64,000 bases of DNA from Streptomyces sp. NRRL F-525 (GTDB lineage Bacteria; Actinomycetota; Actinomycetes; Streptomycetales; Streptomycetaceae). The translations under genes and the position numbers were made by a program. The stretch is taken from contig NZ_JNXE01000009.1 of assembly GCF_000716605.1 (NCBI RefSeq), positions 206,800 through 270,799 of the forward strand, in the 5' to 3' direction. Shown here one piece after another: positions 15,836 through 22,878 of this stretch; within the stretch, counting starts at the first letter, position 1, and every line of letters begins with the position of its first letter. Below the pieces are notes generated by a model that was not told where the DNA came from, did no database searches, and was given only the letters and a program-made list of their open reading frames with translations.

Positions 15836-17677
15836 CTATCGCTTCGGCAGCCGCAGGATCATCGTCTCGTCCGATGCCTGGGGCGGGACCGGGCGCAGGA
15901 TCATCGTGTCCTCCGAACGATGCCGTCCCGTTCCCGTGATCGCCATCTCGGGGAGCGGACCCGCAAGTCGCGCGTACACGCCGCCCCTTGCCACCAGCTC
16001 CGCGTGCGTGCCCGTCTCGACGAGTCGTCCGCCGTCCACCACCAGGATGCGGTCCGCGTCCGGGGCCAGGCTCAGGTCGTGGGTGATCATGATGGTCGTA
16101 CGGCCGGACATCAGGCGGCGCAGGGGCTGGATCACCTGGCGGGCGGCCACCGAGTCGAGGCCGGCGGTCGGTTCGTCGAGGACCAGGACCGGGGCCTCGC
16201 GGAGCATCGCCCTCGCGATCGCGATGCGTTGGAGCTGGCCGCCGGACAACGCCGCGGTGCCGGGGGCGAGTTGAGTGTCGTAGCCCTCGGGGAGTGCGGC
16301 GATGAAGTCGTGGGCCGCCGCCGAACGCGCCGCTCGTTCGATGTCCTCGTCCGTCGCGCCGGGGCGGCCGCACTCGATGTTCTCGCGGACCGTGCCGTTG
16401 AGGATGAGGGTCTGCTGGGGGAGCAACGCGACGTTCTCCCGCAGGAATTCGAGGGGTACGTCGCGGAGGGGGACGCCGTCCAGGCAGATCACGCCCGCCG
16501 AGGGGTCGTAGAAGCGGGTGAGGAGTTTGGAGAGGGTGGACTTGCCCGCGCCGCTCTCGCCCGTGATGATCACCAGCTCGCCCGGGTCCGCCCTGAAGGT
16601 GACGTCGTTCACCGAGTCGCGGGTCGCGCCGGGGTAGGCGAAGGTCACGCCGTGGAAGCTGACCCAGCCGTGGACGGGCCAGGCGGGGACGGGTTCGCGG
16701 GGGTCGCCGACGGACGGGGTGGCGTCCAGGATCTCGTTGATACGGGCGGCGCCGGCCGTGGCGGCGGTGAGGGTGAGGCCGAGTTGGCCGAGGTTGCGGA
16801 CCGGGGGGTAGAGGTAGCCGATGAAGGCGGCGAAGGCGAGGAGTGCGCCCAGCGTCATGCGGTCGGCGGAGATCTCCCAGACGCCCAGGCCGATCACCGA
16901 CAGGACGCAGAGCGTCTCCACGACCTCCACGAACTGCTCGTACATCTCGCTGAGTCGGGCGCCTCGGACCGATGCCTTCATCCATGCGCGGGCTTCGACG
17001 TCGAGGCGCTTCTCCTCGTCCCGGCGGCGGTTGTACGCCTGGGTGAGGACCACGTTGCCGAGGGACTCCTCGACGACCGAGGTGATCGCGCCGTCGGCGA
17101 CCCGTTCGTCCTGCGAGGCCTGTTTGATGCGGCCCGAGAAACGGCGGGCCGCGATGAGGAAGAGGGGGGCCAGGACGAAGGTCGCGAGGGCCAGGTCCCA
17201 GCGGAGGTACAGGGCCGCGCAGGCGTAGAACACGGCTGAGAAAGCTGCGGAGATGGTGCCGACCACCCCTGACACGACCATCTGCTCGATGGCCTCGACG
17301 TCTCCGGTGAGGCGTTCGACCAGGTCGCCCTGGCGGTGCTTCTGGAAGAAGTGGGGCGGGAGGTCCTGGACGTGGCGGAAGACGTTCGCGCGCAGGCGCA
17401 GGACGAAGCGTTCGGCGGTCCAGGTGGCCAGGGAGTTGCCGAAGTAGCCGACGAGCGCGCCGAGTGCGGCGACGCCGAGCCAGGCGGCGGCCGGGCCCCA
17501 GAAGTCGGACAGCGAACCGGCCTTGAGGGCGTTGTCGGTGAGGTCCGCGAAGAGCAGGATCGCGGCGGTCTCGGAGAGCGCCGACACGACGACGCACGCG
17601 ATGATCACCGCCAGCCACTTGCGGTCACCGCGGGTCAGCGGCCAGAAACGGCGGAAGGCCTCACGGGCTTCCCTCAT
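15836..17677 (-). CDS. ABC exporter, fused membrane and ATPase domains
   Basis: This 613-residue half-transporter has an N-terminal six-helix ABC_membrane domain (residues ~20-310, starting WLAVIIACVVVSALSETAAI) and a C-terminal ATPase with Walker A GESGAGKST, signature LSGGQLQR, Walker B VLVLDEPTAGLD and switch His in MITHDLSLA. It lacks the C39 peptidase domain used by double-Gly peptide exporters. The closest general group is lipid/drug/peptide exporters of the MsbA type, acting as a homodimer. The gene follows five tandem small basic-peptide genes on the same strand, 135 bases after the last, which suggests but does not prove that it handles their products. The tail after the ATPase contains two repeats of the motif TMILR. 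A GGGAG lies ten bases before the ATG. Confidence 0.88.
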   Translation of the reverse strand: MREAREAFRRFWPLTRGDRKWLAVIIACVVVSALSETAAILLFADLTDNALKAGSLSDFWGPAAAWLGVAALGALVGYFGNSLATWTAERFVLRLRANVFRHVQDLPPHFFQKHRQGDLVERLTGDVEAIEQMVVSGVVGTISAAFSAVFYACAALYLRWDLALATFVLAPLFLIAARRFSGRIKQASQDERVADGAITSVVEESLGNVVLTQAYNRRRDEEKRLDVEARAWMKASVRGARLSEMYEQFVEVVETLCVLSVIGLGVWEISADRMTLGALLAFAAFIGYLYPPVRNLGQLGLTLTAATAGAARINEILDATPSVGDPREPVPAWPVHGWVSFHGVTFAYPGATRDSVNDVTFRADPGELVIITGESGAGKSTLSKLLTRFYDPSAGVICLDGVPLRDVPLEFLRENVALLPQQTLILNGTVRENIECGRPGATDEDIERAARSAAAHDFIAALPEGYDTQLAPGTAALSGGQLQRIAIARAMLREAPVLVLDEPTAGLDSVAARQVIQPLRRLMSGRTTIMITHDLSLAPDADRILVVDGGRLVETGTHAELVARGGVYARLAGPLPEMAITGTGRHRSEDTMILRPVPPQASDETMILRLPKR

Positions 17678-17812
17678 GGTCAACAACTCCCTTCAGAGCA
17701 GGCCGGGTTCAGAGGACGGCCGAGGTGGGTCCACGGCCTGGACGTGGCCGAGGCGGGGCCACCGGAGCGAGTTGGCTCGCTAACCAGTGACCCCGCCTCA
17801 CGGTGTGCGGGA

Positions 17813-17926
17813 TCAGCCCTTGTGGGCGACCGGGCGCTTCGGCGCGTGCTTCTTCGGCGCGGGCTTCTTGGGGGCCGGGGCCGGCTTGCGGTGCTTCTTG
17901 ACGGGGACGATCTTGTGGAAGCTCAT
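17813..17926 (-). CDS. Tandem basic peptide, copy 1 (37 aa), nearest the ABC exporter
   Basis: The product begins MSFHKIVPVKKHRKPAPAP and ends HAPKRPVAHKG. It is rich in Lys, Pro, Ala and His with no acidic residue. A GGGAGGGA stands about ten bases before the ATG. It shares the start MSFHKI-x-PVKK and the end APKRxPVxHK with four upstream paralogues. There is no signal peptide, hydrophobic stretch or Gly-Gly site. Function is unknown: a secreted cationic peptide or a nucleic acid/polyanion binder are both reasonable. It is the last peptide gene before the exporter. Confidence 0.75.
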   Translation of the reverse strand: MSFHKIVPVKKHRKPAPAPKKPAPKKHAPKRPVAHKG

Positions 17927-18037
17927 GGCGGGGTCCCTCCCGGTAAGTGCCGCGCTGGTGCGGCGAGTTGTGGGGTACTGCGGGTCGTGCGGGTGGCGCT
18001 GCGGGTGCTGCGGGTCTTCTACGGCCGGACCGGCGGC

Positions 18038-18157
18038 TTACTTGTGACCGACCGGACGACGCTTCGGGGCCGGCGCCGGCTTCTTCGGCGCGGGCTTCTT
18101 GGGCGCCGGAGCGGGCTTGTGGTGCTTCTTGACCGGGGCGATCTTGTGGAAGCTCAT
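18038..18157 (-). CDS. Tandem basic peptide, copy 2 (39 aa)
   Basis: The product begins MSFHKIAPVKKHHKPAPAP and ends APAPKRRPVGHK. The middle is built of KKPAPKKPA units. It has no Asp or Glu. CAGGGAGGGA precedes the ATG by about seven bases, so it has its own ribosome site. The stop is TAA, as in copies 3 and 5. Paralogue of the four neighbouring genes; function unknown. Confidence 0.75.
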   Translation of the reverse strand: MSFHKIAPVKKHHKPAPAPKKPAPKKPAPAPKRRPVGHK

Positions 18158-18238
18158 GCTGGGTTCCCTCCCTGGGAGTGCCGCTCTGCCGCGGCTTGCT
18201 GTTGGGTACTGCGGGTCTGCTGCGGGTGGCCGAGCCGC

Positions 18239-18358
18239 TTACTTGTGGCCGACCGGGCGACGCTTCGGGGCGTGCGCGGGCTTCTTCGGCGCCGGCTTCT
18301 TGGGGGCCGGGGCGGGCTTGCGGGTCTTCTTCACCGGGGCGATCTTGTGGAAGCTCAT
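18239..18358 (-). CDS. Tandem basic peptide, copy 3 (39 aa)
   Basis: The product begins MSFHKIAPVKKTRKPAPAP and ends AHAPKRRPVGHK. It differs from copy 2 only at a few positions (HH to TR; PAPAP to PAHAP). GAGAGGGA stands about eight bases before the ATG. The high identity with copy 2 suggests a recent duplication or gene conversion. Function unknown. Confidence 0.75.
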   Translation of the reverse strand: MSFHKIAPVKKTRKPAPAPKKPAPKKPAHAPKRRPVGHK

Positions 18359-18445
18359 GTCTGTGTCCCTCTCTGCTGCGGTTCTGCAACAGTTCCTCTA
18401 CCGATCTGCTGCAACTGTCTTTGAATTACGCCTGTAAATTCTTTG

Positions 18446-18562
18446 TCAGCCCTTGTTGGCGACGGGACGACGCTTCGGGGCGGGCTTCTTCGGGGCGGGC
18501 TTCTTACCGCTCGGAGCGGGCTTACAGGTCTTCTTGATGGGGTGAATCTTGTTGAAGCTCAT
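18446..18562 (-). CDS. Tandem basic peptide, copy 4 (38 aa), most diverged, with a Cys
   Basis: The product begins MSFNKIHPIKKTCKPAPSG and ends APKRRPVANKG. It keeps the family frame but has Asn4 for His, Ile for Val, the only Cys of the five copies (residue 13), and Ser-Gly in place of Ala-Pro. The ribosome site is GGGAGGGA. The surrounding DNA, including the 87 bases to copy 3, is lower in GC than the rest of the window. Function unknown. Confidence 0.72.
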   Translation of the reverse strand: MSFNKIHPIKKTCKPAPSGKKPAPKKPAPKRRPVANKG

Positions 18563-18610
18563 GATTAATTCCCTCCCTGGTACGAGTTTTTATGTGTGAC
18601 TTACTTCGGC

Positions 18611-18739
18611 TTACTTGTGGCCGACCGGGCGACGCTTGGGGGCGCCGAGCGGCTTGCCCAGGGGCTTCTTCGGGGCTTTCTTGGGGGCCGGGGCGGGCTT
18701 GTGGGCCTTCTTCACCGGGGCGATCTTGTGGAAGCTCAT
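18611..18739 (-). CDS. Tandem basic peptide, copy 5 (42 aa), first in the array
   Basis: The product begins MSFHKIAPVKKAHKPAPAP and ends LGAPKRRPVGHK. Its middle segment differs from the others (KKPLGKPLG in place of PAP repeats), making it the longest. A GAAGGAG stands about seven bases before the ATG. It is the promoter-proximal gene, and the AT-richer leader upstream (18740-18940) should contain the promoter, though I could not pick out a convincing -35/-10 pair. Function unknown. Confidence 0.74.
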   Translation of the reverse strand: MSFHKIAPVKKAHKPAPAPKKAPKKPLGKPLGAPKRRPVGHK

Positions 18740-18940
18740 CGTGGTCTCCTTCGTCTCTAACGTCTTCTTGCGTCTTCTTGTCGTTTGCGCCGTTCGCTTT
18801 CGACATGGAAAACACTACTGGACTTCTGACGCAGGAAAAGCGATTTTCGCTTAGACCTTCCTGAGCAATCCCTGTGGAAGACTCTTATGGAATTTGCGGA
18901 ACTGAACCGGGTCTTACACAGAATTTAGAACGGGAAAACA
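18740..18940. other. AT-richer leader before the basic-peptide array
   Basis: This stretch is visibly lower in GC (about half) than the rest of the window, with runs such as GGAAAACACTA and GAATTTAGAA and a direct repeat of CGTCTTCTTG at 18761-18780. It probably holds the promoter for the five peptide genes and may mark acquired DNA. Confidence 0.4.
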
Positions 18941-18943
18941 GAA

Positions 18944-18976
18944 GGGGCCCGGCGCCGACCTGCGGCTCCGGGCCCC
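18944..18976 (-). terminator. Terminator of the 5'-nucleotidase gene
   Basis: A perfect 9-bp inverted repeat, GGGGCCCGG and CCGGGCCCC, with a 15-base loop lies 14 bases past the nucleotidase stop. In the minus direction it is followed by TTCTGTTTTCC, a T-rich tail. Confidence 0.75.
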
Positions 18977-18990
18977 TCGTCAGAGATGGG

Positions 18991-20802
18991 TTACTGCACG
19001 ATGTTGATCCGGTTCGCCGCCGGGGGCGCCAGCGGGGCCGTCGCCGACGAGTTCGCCGTGAGGTAGTCCGCCAGCGCGGTCAGGTCGTCCGTGCCGACCA
19101 GGTCGCCGGTGCCCTGCCCCAGCGTCGTGAAGCCGTCACCGCCGCCCGCGAGGAAGCTGTTCGTCGCGACGCGGTACGTGGCCGCCGGGTCGATGGCGGA
19201 ACCGTTGAGCCTGATCGAGTCCGTGACCACCCGGTCCGCGCCGGTCTTCGTCAGGTCCAGCGTGTACGTCAGCCCGGACGACACCTGGAGCACCTTCGGC
19301 GCCGCCGTGTTCGTGCCGCTCACCTGCTCCTTGAGCGCCTGGATCACCTGGGCGCCCGTGAAGTCCTGGAGGTTCACCGTGTTGGCGAACGGCTGCACCG
19401 TGAAGCCCTCGGCGTACGTCACCACGCCGTCGCCCTCGGCGCCGGTGGCCTTGTAGGTGAGCCCTGCCCGCACCCCGCCCGGGTTCATCAGCGCGAGGTC
19501 GGTCTCCGGGTCCAGCTTCTTGCCGTACGCGAGTTGGGCGTCCGCGATGAGGTCGCCCATCGGGGACTCGGTGCCGGTGCTGTTGACGTCACCGGAGATG
19601 TAGCCGATCGCGCGGTTGCCGATGGGCGCAGCGAGGGCGTTCCACTTGCCGATCAGGCTGGTCAGGTCGGCGGCCTTGGGCACGTCACGGGTGACCACGT
19701 GGTTCGCCGACTTGACCGCCGTACGGGCGATGTCGCCTGTCCTGCGGTCGTACGTCAGCGTCGTGTCCGTGTAGAGGCGGCCGAAGGACGAGGCCGAAGT
19801 GACCATACGGGGCTTGCCACTTGGGTCGTTGATCGTGCAGACGTACGCGTTGTGCGTGTGGCCGGTGACCAGCGCGTCCACCGCCGGGGTGACGTTCTTC
19901 GCGATGTCGACGATCGGGCCGGAGATGCCGGAGCCCGAACCGGACGCGTCACAGTCGTAGTTGTAGGACGCGGAGGCGGGGAAGCCGCCCTCGTGGACCA
20001 GCGCGACGATCGACTGCACGCCCTGCTTCTGCAGCTCCTTGGCGTACTTGTTGATCGTCTCGACCTCGTCCTTGAACTTCAGGCCCTTGACGCCCTCCGC
20101 CGAGACGACACCCGGGGTGCCCTCCAGGGTCACGCCGATGAAGCCGATCTTGACGTCCTTCTTCTTCCACACCCAATACGGCTTCAGGATCGGCTTGTTG
20201 GTCTTCTCGCCGAGGACGTTGGCCGCGAGGTAGGGGAAGTCGGCGCCCTTGAACTTCTTGTCCGTGTAGCAGCCGTCGGTGGGGTGGCAGCCGCCATTCT
20301 GCAGGCGGGCCAGCTCCTTGGCGCCCTCGTCGAACTCGTGGTTGCCGACCGAAGTGACGTCCAGGTCGAGCTTGTTGAGCGCCTCGATCGTCGGCTCGTC
20401 GTGGAACAGGCCCGAGATCAGCGGGGACGCGCCGACCATGTCGCCGCCGGCCGCGGTGACCGAGTACGGGTTGCCCTTACGGGCGTCGCGCAGGTGCGTC
20501 GCGAGGTACTCGACACCGCCCGCGTCGATCGTCTTCGTCGTGCCGTCCGGCTGGAGTTCGGTGACGCGGCCGGAGGAACCGGACGGGGGCTCCAGGTTGC
20601 CGTGCAGGTCGTTGAAGGAGAGGAGTTGTACGTCCTGGTAGCGGCTGGGCTTGGAGCCGTGGCCGTGGCCGCCGGGGTTGCCGTGGGCGTCGGCGGGCAG
20701 TGCGGCCGCCAGCGCGCCCGCCGTGGCGAGGCTCACGGTGGCGGCGAGGAGTGCGGCGGTACGGCGTCTGCGCGGGCGGTGCGGCTGGGTTGTGGCTGGC
20801 AT
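18991..20802 (-). CDS. Secreted 5'-nucleotidase (metallophosphatase family)
   Basis: The 603-residue protein begins with a Sec signal (RRRRTAALLAATVSLATAGA, then ALAAALPADAHG). The calcineurin-like metallophosphatase motifs are all present: LLSFNDLHGNLEP, AAGGDMVGASPL, SVGNHEFDEG and VTGHTHNAYVC. A 5'-nucleotidase C-terminal domain follows from about residue 400, with substrate-stacking region FTVQPFANTVNLQDFTG. It probably releases phosphate and nucleosides from extracellular nucleotides. No lipobox or sortase signal is seen, so it is likely released. It ends at a clear terminator and lies between the peptide array and mshD. Confidence 0.92.
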   Translation of the reverse strand: MPATTQPHRPRRRRTAALLAATVSLATAGALAAALPADAHGNPGGHGHGSKPSRYQDVQLLSFNDLHGNLEPPSGSSGRVTELQPDGTTKTIDAGGVEYLATHLRDARKGNPYSVTAAGGDMVGASPLISGLFHDEPTIEALNKLDLDVTSVGNHEFDEGAKELARLQNGGCHPTDGCYTDKKFKGADFPYLAANVLGEKTNKPILKPYWVWKKKDVKIGFIGVTLEGTPGVVSAEGVKGLKFKDEVETINKYAKELQKQGVQSIVALVHEGGFPASASYNYDCDASGSGSGISGPIVDIAKNVTPAVDALVTGHTHNAYVCTINDPSGKPRMVTSASSFGRLYTDTTLTYDRRTGDIARTAVKSANHVVTRDVPKAADLTSLIGKWNALAAPIGNRAIGYISGDVNSTGTESPMGDLIADAQLAYGKKLDPETDLALMNPGGVRAGLTYKATGAEGDGVVTYAEGFTVQPFANTVNLQDFTGAQVIQALKEQVSGTNTAAPKVLQVSSGLTYTLDLTKTGADRVVTDSIRLNGSAIDPAATYRVATNSFLAGGGDGFTTLGQGTGDLVGTDDLTALADYLTANSSATAPLAPPAANRINIVQ

Positions 20803-20948
20803 GAGCCCCCCTGTGTGTCGGCTGAGAAGGTCACCACGTTCCGGCGCAGCCTAGGGTCAACGCGCGTAGCGCGGCAGGGGGTTCTTGGTTACATCCTGGT
20901 TTCTTCTTTGCCGCCACTTTGCTGGGGGATCGGCTTACCCTCATACCC

Positions 20949-21878
20949 ATGACCAGCGACGACACCGTACGGCCCGCGCCCGGCTCCCGTTCCATCGAGA
21001 CCTACTCCGCGCTCTCCCCGGACCAGGGCGGGGCCGTGCTCGCGCTGATCGGCGAGGCCGCCGGGACCGACGGGCAGCCGGCGGTGTCCGAGCAGGGGCG
21101 GCTGCGGATCCACGGGGGTGAGCGGGACGGGGTCTCGCATCTGCTGCTGACCCTGGGCGACGAGCTCGTGGGGTACGCGCAGTTGGAGGACACGGATCCG
21201 GTGGAGGCGCCGGCCGCGGAACTCGTCGTTCATCCCTCGCATCGGGGGCACGGGCATGGGCGGGCGCTGGGCGCTGCGCTGCTGGCCGCGTCCGGGAAAC
21301 GGCTGCGGGTGTGGGCGCATGGCGGGCATGCCGCGGCGCGTCATCTCGCGCAGGTCCTCGGGCTCACGATGTTCCGTGAACTCCGGCAGCTGCGGCGGCC
21401 GTTGACCGACCTGGAGCTGCCGGATCCTGTGCTCGCGGAGGGGGTTTCCGTACGGACCTTCGTGCCCGGCGTCGACGACGCGGCGTGGCTTGCCGTGAAC
21501 GCGGCGGCGTTCGCCCATCACCCCGAGCAGGGGTCCCTCACCCAGCGGGACCTCGACGACCGTAAGTCCGAGGCGTGGTTCGATTCCGCGGGGTTCTTCC
21601 TGGCGGAGCGGGGTGGGGAGCTGGTGGGCTTCCACTGGACGAAGGTGCATGAGCGGGAGCGGCTCGGTGAGGTCTACGTCGTCGGGGTGTTGCCGGGTGT
21701 GCAGGGTGGGGGGCTGGGCAAGGCGTTGACGACGATTGGCCTACGGCATCTTGCGGCGCGGGGGTTGCCTACGGCGATGTTGTACGTCGACGCGGACAAC
21801 AAGGCGGCGGTGTCTGTGTATGAGCGGCTGGGGTTCACGACGTATGAGACGGACCTGATGTACCGCTCGGAGTCGTGA
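20949..21878 (+). CDS. mshD: Mycothiol synthase
   Basis: MshD acetylates Cys-GlcN-Ins to give mycothiol, the main low-molecular-weight thiol of actinobacteria. The 309-residue protein has two GNAT domains: the N-terminal one with VHPSHRGHGHGRALGAALLA and the C-terminal, active one with VYVVGVLPGVQGGGLGKAL and LYVDADNKAAVSVYERLGFT. Length and layout match the family. The ATG at 20949 has no ribosome site, but TACCCT at 20936-20941 lies seven bases upstream, so the transcript is probably leaderless. A terminator-like hairpin follows the stop at 21905. Confidence 0.93.
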   Translation: MTSDDTVRPAPGSRSIETYSALSPDQGGAVLALIGEAAGTDGQPAVSEQGRLRIHGGERDGVSHLLLTLGDELVGYAQLEDTDPVEAPAAELVVHPSHRGHGHGRALGAALLAASGKRLRVWAHGGHAAARHLAQVLGLTMFRELRQLRRPLTDLELPDPVLAEGVSVRTFVPGVDDAAWLAVNAAAFAHHPEQGSLTQRDLDDRKSEAWFDSAGFFLAERGGELVGFHWTKVHERERLGEVYVVGVLPGVQGGGLGKALTTIGLRHLAARGLPTAMLYVDADNKAAVSVYERLGFTTYETDLMYRSES

Positions 21879-21904
21879 GGTGCGGTCGGTGGGGGCGGGC
21901 GTCC

Positions 21905-21923
21905 CTGGGGGCTGCGCCCCCAG
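21905..21923 (+). terminator. Hairpin after mshD
   Basis: CTGGGGGC and GCCCCCAG pair around a three-base loop, 27 bases after the mshD stop. This GGGGGCTGCGCCCCC type of hairpin is common at streptomycete gene ends. Confidence 0.6.
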
Positions 21924-22168
21924 ACCCCCATCGGCCCTGAAGGGGCCTCGTCCTCAAACGCCGGACGGGCTGAATTTTGCGGGCCCGCGCTGAAAAGTGA
22001 CCGCCAGGCCGGATGGTGCGGGCCCGCGCTGAGAAGTGACGGACGGGCCGGGCTGGGTGTTGGTGGCCTGCGTGGAGAAGGCGCCGGACGGGCTGACAGC
22101 CGCCGGCCCTGGTCGAAAGCGCCCCCAGCCTCACGCCCACCCAAGACCGGCTGGATTTCGGCGGCCCT
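21924..22168. repeat. Degenerate intergenic repeat cluster
   Basis: This 245-base stretch has no gene. It contains the frequent streptomycete sequence CGCCGGACGGGCTGA (near 21958 and 22080) and two close copies of GCGGGCCCGCGCTGAxAAGTGAC, about 60 bases apart. It looks like worn tandem copies of a chromosomal repeat of unknown role. Confidence 0.55.
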
Positions 22169-22170
22169 GG

Positions 22171-22878
22171 TCAGGAAGTGACCCTCGTCCTCCGCCCCAG
22201 CAACCTCCTCCTCACCGGCTCCGGCCCGCAAGCCGCCCACACCAGGACCGCCCCCACCAGCACCATCGCCCAGTGGTCGTGCCCCACCCCCCACTGCTTC
22301 TCCGTCGGGGAGACGTACATCCCCCAGTCGTTGGGCAGGGCGAGGGGGGACACCAGGGCGACGACCAGGAAGCCGGCGGCGACGCGTTGGCCGGGTTCCG
22401 GTTCGGTGGTGAAGCGGAGGGCCGTTGCCGCTGCGGCCAGGGAGAGAACCGCCGCCGCTGCCGCCTCCAAGGTCATGTCGCCTACCGGGGGGCGGATCTT
22501 CGACGGGATCAACAGGACCGCCGCGGTCCACCAGGCCACCGCGAACGGGGCCACCAGCGCCACCCGCAGGGTCGTGCGGAGGATGCGGCGGGTCGGTACC
22601 GAGCTCGTCAGGTCTCGGGTCGGGTCGTCCAGGACGAAGGCCAGGCCCAGGGCAAAGGTGAGGGCGGCGGCGCGCAGGGCGACGAGCGCGGACCACGGGT
22701 CCGGTTCGTCCGACAGGAGGCGGGGCAGCGCCGCGATCAGCAACGCCACCGCGCCGGTCGCGCCCAGCGCCCGTACGGGAAGGGCGCGCAGGACCGGTCG
22801 GATCAGTTGCGCCAACACCCTTGCTGTGGAGGGGAGTTGGGCAGCCGTCTGCTCGGACTGCTCCCTCCCTCTCGTCAT
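22171..22878 (-). CDS. ABC-type permease-like membrane protein
   Basis: The 235-residue protein has about six hydrophobic segments (GATGAVALLIAALPRLLS; LRAAALTFALGLAFVL; VALVAPFAVAWWTAAVLLI; and others). Its ATG shares one base with the stop of the larger permease gene before it (TGATG), so it is the last gene of the sigma/anti-sigma/ABC operon. It resembles ABC-2-type permease partners in lacking any ATPase motif. The substrate is not known. Confidence 0.65.
   Translation of the reverse strand: MTRGREQSEQTAAQLPSTARVLAQLIRPVLRALPVRALGATGAVALLIAALPRLLSDEPDPWSALVALRAAALTFALGLAFVLDDPTRDLTSSVPTRRILRTTLRVALVAPFAVAWWTAAVLLIPSKIRPPVGDMTLEAAAAAVLSLAAAATALRFTTEPEPGQRVAAGFLVVALVSPLALPNDWGMYVSPTEKQWGVGHDHWAMVLVGAVLVWAACGPEPVRRRLLGRRTRVTS

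Noticed and set aside
17709..18389. Long minus-strand ORF with repeated HELPQDRPG-type segments spanning three of the peptide genes.
   Set aside because: It is an alternative-frame reading of the tandem repeats. It has no ribosome site, while each short MSFHKI gene has its own ribosome site and conserved stop.
18522..18815. ORF starting MSKANGANDKKTQEDV that overlaps the first peptide gene.
   Set aside because: It lacks a ribosome site, and most of it is the out-of-frame reading of peptide copies 5 and 4. The leader part might still be transcribed, but I see no support for translation.
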